From NCBI GenBank assembly GCA_949123685.1, contig CASBHZ010000083.1, positions 1-12,839 on the forward strand: a stretch of 12,839 nt of DNA. The letters run 5' to 3'. The translations under genes and the position numbers were made by a program. Shown here piece after piece: positions 7,299 to 12,839 of this stretch (the first letter of the stretch is position 1; each line of letters opens with the position of its first letter). The notes under the pieces were generated by a model. It was not told the DNA's origin and searched no databases. It worked only from the letters and a program-made list of their open reading frames with translations. The DNA comes from an uncultured Bacteroidales bacterium. Its GTDB lineage: Bacteria; Bacteroidota; Bacteroidia; Bacteroidales; Muribaculaceae.

Positions 7299-8621
7299 AT
7301 GAATTGGGATCAGCTAATATGCGATAAACGCCTCGGCATGGAAGAGTTCCATGACGGGCGTCACCACACACGCTCTGATTTCCAGAGAGATTATGACCGA
7401 CTGATTTTTTCATCGCCTTTCAGGCGACTACAGAATAAGACACAGGTATTCCCTTTGCCGGGAAGCATCTTCGTGCATAACAGGCTAACCCACAGCTTGG
7501 AGGTCTCATCCGTAGGACGATCAATGGGCAATGAGATCGCAATCCGGCTACATGACCGTTATAAAGGTGAGGAATGGACCGGCAAACTTGACGGAGTCCG
7601 TGACATAGTTGCTGCCGCATGTCTATGCCATGATCTTGGGAACCCACCTTTCGGACATTCCGGTGAAAAAACCATTTCCACTTATTTCAGTGAAGGCAAC
7701 GGACAGGATTTAAAAAACCGTATTGACGAAAAACAATGGGCTGACCTTATTAATTTTGAGGGGAATGCCAATTCATTCAGGTTGCTGACACATCAATTCA
7801 GGGGCAGACGCAACGGAGGCATGGCAATGACTTATTCATCTCTGGCTTCAATAGTAAAATATCCACATTCCTCACTCCATGCCGGAAAAAAGGGGAAGTT
7901 CGGTTTTTTCTCTTCAGAAGAGGATATTTTCAGGAGAGTTGCCATCCAGCTTGGCATCCCGGAAACATCTCAAGGTAAATTCTGCAGACATCCGCTCGTA
8001 TATATCACCGAGGCTGCCGACGACATTTGTTACCAGATTATGGATCTGGAGGATGCCCATAAACTGAAGATAATCGGGATGCAAGAAGTTGCCGAGCTTT
8101 TACTTAACTTCTTTGAACAAAACGATCAAGACCGGATGAAGAGGATGCTCAACCATCTTGAGGATCCTAATGAGAAAATCGCCTACCTGCGTTCGAACGC
8201 TATCGGAGCCATGGTAGTTGACTGTGCCGATGTGTTCGCGAGCAATGAAGAAAAAATTTTGCAAGGCAATTTTTCCGGAAGCCTTATTGATAATATGCAA
8301 CCCCGTTTAAGGGAAGCTTACTCCTTGTGCTCAGCAACTGCATGGAAAAAGATATATTGCGCACCAGAAGTTGTAGACATAGAATTGGCAGGAAACAGGA
8401 TATTGACTTATCTGCTTGACACGCTTATGGATGCAGTTTTACATCCTGAAAAAAATTATTCAAAACTCTTATTGAATATAATACCCCGACAATACGACAC
8501 CACGGCACCTACGCTTTACGAACGTGTCCAGAGCGTGCTTGACCATATTTCGGGAATGACCGACGTATATGCACTTGATCTTTTCCGCAAATTAAACGGA
8601 CACAGCCTTCCGGCTGTTTAA
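7299..8621 (+). CDS. dgt: Deoxyguanosinetriphosphate triphosphohydrolase (HD superfamily)
   Basis: dGTPases cleave dGTP to deoxyguanosine and tripolyphosphate in the cytoplasm and help set dNTP pools. The 440-residue protein has the family N-terminus (FQRDYDRLIFSSPFRRLQNKTQVF, about 28-51) and the metal-binding HD residues in order: His65 (NRLTHSLEVS), His111-Asp112 (CHDLGNPPFGHSGE), and an Asp in AADDICYQ (241-242). It also carries NFEGNANSFRLL (152-163), a dGTPase signature. Length fits the 430-450-residue Bacteroidota form. The start has an A-rich leader and a -7 promoter box upstream. It is divergent from the T9SS operon and followed 16 bases later by the TPM-domain gene; I see no functional link between them. 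Exact nucleotide preference cannot be read from sequence. Confidence 0.95.
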   Translation: MNWDQLICDKRLGMEEFHDGRHHTRSDFQRDYDRLIFSSPFRRLQNKTQVFPLPGSIFVHNRLTHSLEVSSVGRSMGNEIAIRLHDRYKGEEWTGKLDGVRDIVAAACLCHDLGNPPFGHSGEKTISTYFSEGNGQDLKNRIDEKQWADLINFEGNANSFRLLTHQFRGRRNGGMAMTYSSLASIVKYPHSSLHAGKKGKFGFFSSEEDIFRRVAIQLGIPETSQGKFCRHPLVYITEAADDICYQIMDLEDAHKLKIIGMQEVAELLLNFFEQNDQDRMKRMLNHLEDPNEKIAYLRSNAIGAMVVDCADVFASNEEKILQGNFSGSLIDNMQPRLREAYSLCSATAWKKIYCAPEVVDIELAGNRILTYLLDTLMDAVLHPEKNYSKLLLNIIPRQYDTTAPTLYERVQSVLDHISGMTDVYALDLFRKLNGHSLPAV

Positions 8622-8637
8622 ATATTACCAAGAACGT

Positions 8638-9912
8638 ATGATAAGGAATTTAACAATATACATTGCTATTATCGCAAGCTTCATCAGTTTGCGCGCTAAC
8701 GATTTCACTCCGGACATGATGCCGAACGTGAATCTAAAAAATAGATATGAATTTGTATCCGACCCGGGCAATCTGCTTTCTCCGGAAACAAAAGAGGCTA
8801 TAAACCAGAGGCTATGGGACCTGCGCCAGCAGACTTCAGTCGAAGCTGTTGTTGCAATACCTCCTTCCATCGGAGAAACACCGATAGAGGACTGGAGCGA
8901 ACAGCTGTTCACATTATGGGGCATCGGAAAAAAAGATCGGGACAATGGCGTGCTGCTGGTAATTGCGCCCGAACAACGTCGCGCCCGGATACAGACCGGA
9001 TATGGCGTTGAAGGTGCCTTGCCTGATATTGCCTGCAAGAATATCATCAATAGCCAGATTATTCCCAACATGAAAAACGGAGATATCAACTCTGCGACCC
9101 TTGATGCATCATTAATGATATCAAAGGCATTATCCGATCCCACGGTGGCTGAAGAATTAAGATCTAAACAGCCGGATAATTACCTGGGTAATATAAACAC
9201 CCTGTCAGGTGAGGTGATTGGGAAATTCGTCAGGATAATTGCAACCTGCGCTTTCATTTTCTGTCTCGTTTTATTATTCTCCTATCTGATAAAGTCACGC
9301 AAGAAAGCAGACAATTATCATAAGGCAATAATGTGGCGCGACTCACTTCTCACGTTTGCCTGGGCTTCTTTATTCTCGTTAGGGACAGGACTCATATTCC
9401 TACTTATCGCGCTGCTTCTCTACCGTTTCTATCGCACCCGTAAACGCAAATGCTCCACTTGCGGCACCCGTATGAAGCGCCTTAGCGAACAGGAGGATAA
9501 CGAACTATTGTCGGATTCACAGGATTTTGAGGAGAAGCTGGATACCATAGACTATGACGTATGGGAATGTCCGAAGTGCGGCACAATTGAGCGTTATGCG
9601 TATAAGAAAAAACAACAGAAATATACGGAATGTCCACAGTGTCACACAGTGGCAATGTGCCTTGTAGGCTCCCGGACTCTGGTGCCTGCAACGACCAGAC
9701 ATCAAGGGAGCGGGGAAAAAATCTACGAATGCCAGTTTTGTCACCATCAGCAACGCAAGCAATATATAATACCTAAAAAGGAGTCTGTTTCCCCGTTAAT
9801 AGCGGGTGCTGCAATAGGAGCCATGTCCGGAAACAGAAGCGGTGGAGGTGGCTTTGGCGGCGGTTTCGGAGGCGGCTCCACAGGAGGCGGTGGTGCTTCA
9901 GGCGGCTGGTAA
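8638..9912 (+). CDS. TPM-domain membrane protein with CxxC zinc-ribbon-like region and Gly-rich tail
   Basis: A short signal peptide (to about residue 20) precedes a TPM domain at about 37-165. Recognisable parts are VSDPGNLLSPETKEAINQRL, ALPDIACKNIIN and the NGVLLVIAPEQRRARIQTGYGVEG block typical of YgcG/Psb32-like proteins. Two membrane helices follow at about 195-218 and 238-264. The C-terminal part carries four CxxC pairs (272/275, 311/314, 332/335, 365/368), enough for two zinc ribbons, and ends in a Gly/Ser tail (401-424, finishing SGGW). TPM proteins have been linked to phosphatase activity and membrane-protein repair, but the family's role here is not known. By simple topology the TPM domain is outside the cytoplasm and, with two helices, so is the Cys-rich region, unless the signal sequence is retained. 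It is in one unit with dgt (16 bases upstream). Confidence 0.85.
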   Translation: MIRNLTIYIAIIASFISLRANDFTPDMMPNVNLKNRYEFVSDPGNLLSPETKEAINQRLWDLRQQTSVEAVVAIPPSIGETPIEDWSEQLFTLWGIGKKDRDNGVLLVIAPEQRRARIQTGYGVEGALPDIACKNIINSQIIPNMKNGDINSATLDASLMISKALSDPTVAEELRSKQPDNYLGNINTLSGEVIGKFVRIIATCAFIFCLVLLFSYLIKSRKKADNYHKAIMWRDSLLTFAWASLFSLGTGLIFLLIALLLYRFYRTRKRKCSTCGTRMKRLSEQEDNELLSDSQDFEEKLDTIDYDVWECPKCGTIERYAYKKKQQKYTECPQCHTVAMCLVGSRTLVPATTRHQGSGEKIYECQFCHHQQRKQYIIPKKESVSPLIAGAAIGAMSGNRSGGGGFGGGFGGGSTGGGGASGGW

Positions 9913-9963
9913 CAACTCTACAAGCTGGCGATCAAATAACTTGAAACAACATACATATTATTT

Positions 9964-10773
9964 ATGAAAAAGACAATTTTATTTGCACTTGCAGCATCAA
10001 TTACCCTTGCCGGAGCTGGCTGCAGCAGAAATGAGAAAGAAAAAGAGAAGAATTTAGCGGAAGAAACATCTTCTCGCGACATCAAGTTCGAATCTTATAC
10101 CTATGACCTAATTGGCGAATTTACAGGCAATGACACTATACCGGTAGAAGGGAGCAGATTGACCCGTTTCATTGGTCAGGGAGTGTTGCCTCAAGACATA
10201 GGCGACACTGACATACATAAGCTTAGGGAAACGCTCATCAATTTAAGCGGAATACATTTTGAAGATGGCAATGCCGAGCCTATATTGCCGGATTCGGTCA
10301 GAATCACAGATTTGGCGGCAAATGACACAGATGCGTGTGCCGAATGCATATCCACCTTGACAACAACTTTAGTGACACCGCGTGCCATAGTATGGGAAAA
10401 CGTGAATTATGCCTATGCCTGCCGAGCTGCACATGGCAACACCACTACCAAGTATGTTAACTTCTGCCTTGACGACGGGAAAATAGTTTCATTATCAGAC
10501 CTATTTAAAAAGAACTATCGGGAAACGCTACTTAACCTTATACGTAACAAAATAAAGGATGCCGACTACCAGCTTCTTGTACCCATAGATCAGGTTGAAA
10601 TCCCGTCTCAATTCGGTTTGACATCAAAGGGTATTATTTTCAGTTATGATCCCTACCAGATAGCACCATATTCAGAAGGAACAATTCAGGTAGAACTCTC
10701 CGCAGGAGAACTATACGACATCCTTAATGCACACGGACTCTATATCCTGTTGGGCATCAAAGAGCAGAAGTGA
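9964..10773 (+). CDS. DUF3298/RsiV-like lipoprotein
   Basis: The N-terminus is a lipoprotein-like signal (MKKTILFALAASITLAGAGC) with the likely lipidated Cys at residue 20; the -3 position is Gly, not the preferred Leu. After a Lys/Glu-rich linker, the body resembles the extracytoplasmic DUF4163/DUF3298 arrangement found in RsiV and PdaC-like proteins. The best clue is the C-terminal pattern FSYDPYQIAPYSEGTIQVELSAGELYDIL (about 226-254), preceded by VNFCLDDGKIVSLSDLFK. RsiV binds lysozyme, but this protein has no visible anti-sigma helix, so I do not transfer that role. It is 51 bases after the TPM gene and ends the plus-strand unit, overlapping the stop of the convergent transporter gene by 17 bases. 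Confidence 0.75.
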   Translation: MKKTILFALAASITLAGAGCSRNEKEKEKNLAEETSSRDIKFESYTYDLIGEFTGNDTIPVEGSRLTRFIGQGVLPQDIGDTDIHKLRETLINLSGIHFEDGNAEPILPDSVRITDLAANDTDACAECISTLTTTLVTPRAIVWENVNYAYACRAAHGNTTTKYVNFCLDDGKIVSLSDLFKKNYRETLLNLIRNKIKDADYQLLVPIDQVEIPSQFGLTSKGIIFSYDPYQIAPYSEGTIQVELSAGELYDILNAHGLYILLGIKEQK

Positions 10774-12403
10774 CTTTGCGCAACCTTATTTCGGAAGAGT
10801 GATCGGGAAAAATGATCCTCAGCAACGGATCTTCATACTGGGCTTTAGCTCCCTCTATTTTTTCTCCCGACACTCCTATCCATTCAATATTATACACATC
10901 ATCAAAAGGGCCGGCAACAAGTCGGCCTTTTATCGTGCCGCATTTCCACGCATTAGGATTTTTCAATGCTCCGTCGACATATATAATGTCATATCCTTCA
11001 TGTGTCTTGACAAAAGCCAACCGGTAGTCACCTCCCAATCTCAGACGGTCTTCTTCCAACATCCTATCAAATATCATCCAAATTCCTTCCATGGGATCGG
11101 AAGATCGCTTCAGATAACTTTTCAAATCTTCAATATCCGCATATTGAGAAATACGGGAATGCTCAGCCACTCCCGATATCTTCAACGATATGTTGTCAAT
11201 ACTCAGGGCACCACCCTGCCACACTGCATACCCTACGCTGTCCACCCTAAAGTCGGGACAATAATACTCCGCCAATGGTTTATAACTTCTGTTTCCGCCT
11301 CTAAGTTTCCAACCATGTTTATCTACATTGACCTGAAATGCATTCTCACTTTCATATAAATTAAAATCGGAGAAAATTTTCTTGCGCTCGCAAATCTTTT
11401 CTCCGATTTTCACTGTCATTTCCACATGCGGGGACATATACGTTTCGTCAAACCTGTCATCACATGTCTTGAATGATATAACCGATGTCTCCTTGCCTTT
11501 AAGCACTATGCCCCAAGCCGGAAATGAGCTACTTGAAAACCCGCCGGATTCATCCTCAAACTTATATTTCTTTCCTTGCTCCGCATGAAGGTTTGCAGCC
11601 CTGAATCGCCACTGAATATCTTCTCCATCACCCACCGCCATCATATCATACACTATACCGCAACCTCCGTTTCTTACTATCAACGTTGAATCCGTAGCAT
11701 TTGTAAAGGAGACGAACCCCCGGTGCTTATTCATTTCCACAACAGGTCGGGAAGCGGACGCAAGCCCAGTAACAGCAGTTATTATACCAACTATTGCAAA
11801 TAGGAAAATGACACTGCCTATGATTTTATTTATCAACCACATAGAACGCAAATTGAAATGAGCGCGAACCTTATCTACAAAGAAAGTGACAAGATACCAC
11901 CATAACAAAGCACCCAGGAAAATAAAAATAAAACCTATTATATAATGATAGAATTTAATATCGGGCATGAGGAAATTGAACCTCGCAAATAATCCTATGA
12001 TCAGAAATATTATCAAAGGATTTGAAACTGTGAAAAGGAAACCGTTCAATATATTGCGTCCTGCAGGAATCCGTTGTTCGGCTGGCTTCTTCAACTTGCG
12101 TGACGGATTAGACTTGAAAAGATATACACCGAAACCTATTAGAACCAGACTCCCGACAAGCTGGATGATGTTACTGTTACGCTCAAGGAACTCTTCGATG
12201 AAAGAAAGTCCGAAACCGGTGAGCAAACAATAAAGGAGATCTGATATGGCAGCCCCGAGACCGGTATAGAGACCGGTTTTACGTCCCTTGTCGAGAGTGC
12301 GCTGCACACACAATATGCCCACAGGACCCATTGGCGCTGAAATTATGATGCCGATAGCGAGTCCCCGCCACATAGTGTATAATATCCCTTCGAGAATTCC
12401 CAT
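10757..12403 (-). CDS. LysE/RhtB-type transporter with large uncharacterised C-terminal domain
   Basis: The first 217 residues (from the Met at 12403) are a LysE/RhtB-family exporter. The N-terminal helix carries IIISAPMGPVGILCVQRTL, with the family's PxGP-type motif, and six hydrophobic helices end at about 190-216. Such proteins export amino acids or small metabolites; the substrate here cannot be told. The remaining 330 residues have no membrane helix. A beta-rich segment (about 225-415, with a GGALSIDNISLKIS strand) is followed by a smaller domain (about 435-540: MEGIW...RLGGDYRLAF...IIYVDGAL...IRLRKV). I do not recognise either well. The open frame extends upstream to 12454, but that start would overlap the preceding gene by 43 bases. 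The MGILEG start leaves an 8-base gap. The frame is continuous, so a true fusion is likely. A start at 12373 is also possible. Confidence 0.85.
   Translation of the reverse strand: MGILEGILYTMWRGLAIGIIISAPMGPVGILCVQRTLDKGRKTGLYTGLGAAISDLLYCLLTGFGLSFIEEFLERNSNIIQLVGSLVLIGFGVYLFKSNPSRKLKKPAEQRIPAGRNILNGFLFTVSNPLIIFLIIGLFARFNFLMPDIKFYHYIIGFIFIFLGALLWWYLVTFFVDKVRAHFNLRSMWLINKIIGSVIFLFAIVGIITAVTGLASASRPVVEMNKHRGFVSFTNATDSTLIVRNGGCGIVYDMMAVGDGEDIQWRFRAANLHAEQGKKYKFEDESGGFSSSSFPAWGIVLKGKETSVISFKTCDDRFDETYMSPHVEMTVKIGEKICERKKIFSDFNLYESENAFQVNVDKHGWKLRGGNRSYKPLAEYYCPDFRVDSVGYAVWQGGALSIDNISLKISGVAEHSRISQYADIEDLKSYLKRSSDPMEGIWMIFDRMLEEDRLRLGGDYRLAFVKTHEGYDIIYVDGALKNPNAWKCGTIKGRLVAGPFDDVYNIEWIGVSGEKIEGAKAQYEDPLLRIIFPDHSSEIRLRKVTSAL
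10904..10931 (+). terminator. Candidate terminator hairpin for the dgt operon inside the convergent gene
   Basis: AAAAGG(G)CCG at 10904-10913 pairs with CGGCCTTTT at 10923-10931, with one bulged G and a 9-base loop. The T run is part of the stem and only four bases long. It lies 131 bases beyond the stop of the DUF3298 gene, in the direction of that operon, but within the coding sequence of the opposing transporter gene. There is no hairpin between the two genes because they overlap, so this is the nearest candidate. Chance complementarity in coding sequence is possible. Confidence 0.3.
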
Positions 12404-12411
12404 GGCGTCAG

Positions 12412-12791
12412 TTATCTTGTTATCATATAACCGCCTGCCGTGGATTGCAGACATTGATAGCGCGTAAGTCCGTATTTATGTTTCCCTTCGGCGGCAGGAC
12501 CGGATACGGGAGCGCCGCCCTGCATCGTGACATCATAATGTGAGCCGCATTTGCCGCAGATTGCCTCGAATGTGGATGCGTCAACAGCTACTCGTATGTT
12601 GGGGTCGCATTCAATGGGGCAAGAAAGGTCATAAGCCAAAGGGACGTTAGTCTCCGTTGAGAAAGGATCCATCCCGCCGATAAGGAGAACCCCGCCAAAA
12701 CCTGTAGCGGTATTGGCGGTATAGCGATAACCGGAAGGTTCATTCAACTGCGGTATGAAATAACGGAACAGACCGAACCCTGACACGCCAT
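12412..12791 (-). CDS. Rieske-like protein, 5'-truncated, histidine ligands absent
   Basis: Only the C-terminal about 126 residues are present; the upstream part is lost at the contig end. The sequence resembles Rieske-fold proteins of Bacteroidota: GFGGVLLIGGMD, then LAYDLSCPIECDP in place of the canonical CxH region, and CGKCGSHYDVTMQGGAPVSGPA in place of CxxH-G-S. The usual His ligands are missing; four Cys remain (two in CPIEC, two in CGKC). The GPA loop typical of Rieske domains is kept. These proteins usually begin with a lipoprotein signal, which cannot be seen here. It precedes the LysE-type gene by 8 bases and is probably cotranscribed with it. The apparent GTG start at 12825 and its first 11 residues are adapter sequence and must not be used. 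Confidence 0.75.
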
Positions 12792-12839
12792 AGATCGGAA
12801 GAGCACACGTCTGAACTCCAGTCACGCGATAGTATCTCG
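12792..12839 (+). other. Illumina adapter, index and flow-cell sequence (non-genomic)
   Basis: From 12792 the sequence begins AGATCGGAAGAGC and continues as the standard TruSeq-type 3' adapter to ...CCAGTCAC at 12825. An 8-base index (GCGATAGT, 12826-12833) follows, then ATCTCG (12834-12839), the first bases of the flow-cell segment. The match is continuous and includes the index position, so it is sequencing read-through that was not trimmed before assembly. Translated on the minus strand it gives MTGVQTCALPI, a peptide known as a contaminant in protein databases. These bases should be removed from the contig. Confidence 0.98.

Noticed and set aside
9838..9909. Gly-codon repeats at the end of the TPM gene
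   Set aside because: They are the low-complexity Gly-rich tail common to TPM/YgcG-like proteins, not a separate DNA repeat element.
10727..11359. Open plus-strand frame of 210 codons
   Set aside because: It is antisense to the C-terminal half of the LysE-type gene and overlaps the end of the DUF3298 gene in another frame; the protein shows no recognisable feature.
12404..12454. Upstream start of the LysE-type gene at 12454
   Set aside because: It would overlap the preceding Rieske-like gene by 43 bases and add 17 polar residues before the first conserved helix; the Met at 12403 fits the family.
12790..12825. GTG start and first residues of the final frame
   Set aside because: These bases are adapter sequence, so the start and the first 11 residues are artefacts.
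1..12839. CRISPR arrays, tRNA or rRNA genes, insertion sequences, restriction or defence genes
   Set aside because: I found no spaced direct repeats, cloverleaf-like sequence, transposase motifs or defence domains on either strand.

Overview
The window looks like a chromosomal contig end from a gut-type member of the Bacteroidales; Muribaculaceae or a neighbouring family is my best guess from general protein style, and I cannot fix the genus. Three things support the order: a complete type IX secretion (T9SS, gliding/Por) core operon, promoters of the Bacteroidota type (TTTG / TAnnTTTG), and A-rich start contexts with no clear Shine-Dalgarno sequence.

Region 1 (1-230) has no gene. It holds a strong leftward Bacteroidota promoter at 5-36 that serves a gene outside the window, and a rho-independent terminator at about 159-199 that ends the large leftward operon.

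Region 2 (228-7132, minus strand) is one tightly packed six-gene unit. In transcription order it is porT-like, porP/sprF-like, gldK/porK, gldL/porL, gldM/porM and gldN/porN, with gaps of about 9-48 bases. GldL and GldM form the proton-driven inner-membrane motor, GldK and GldN the periplasmic ring under the outer membrane, and PorP and PorT are outer-membrane beta-barrel partners. The unusual points are porT sitting at the head of the operon and a long Lys/Arg/Ser-rich tail on GldN.

Region 3 (7256-10773, plus strand) is a divergent unit. It carries a dGTPase-type HD hydrolase (dgt), a membrane TPM-domain protein with four CxxC motifs and a Gly-rich end, and a probable lipoprotein of the DUF3298/RsiV-like type. 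A -7 box (TATATTTG) lies just upstream of dgt.

Region 4 (10757-12791, minus strand) converges on region 3 and overlaps it by 17 bases. It holds a LysE/RhtB-type six-helix transporter fused to about 330 residues of unrecognised C-terminal sequence, preceded by a 5'-truncated Rieske-like protein that has four cysteines but no ligand histidines.

The last 48 bases (12792-12839) are not genomic. They are Illumina adapter, an 8-base index and the start of the flow-cell sequence left on the contig end. The first 11 residues of the apparent final reading frame (MTGVQTCALPI) are translated adapter. I see no CRISPR array, tRNA, rRNA, insertion sequence or defence system. The main content is a known secretion machine plus a few odd domain combinations, not a clearly new system.
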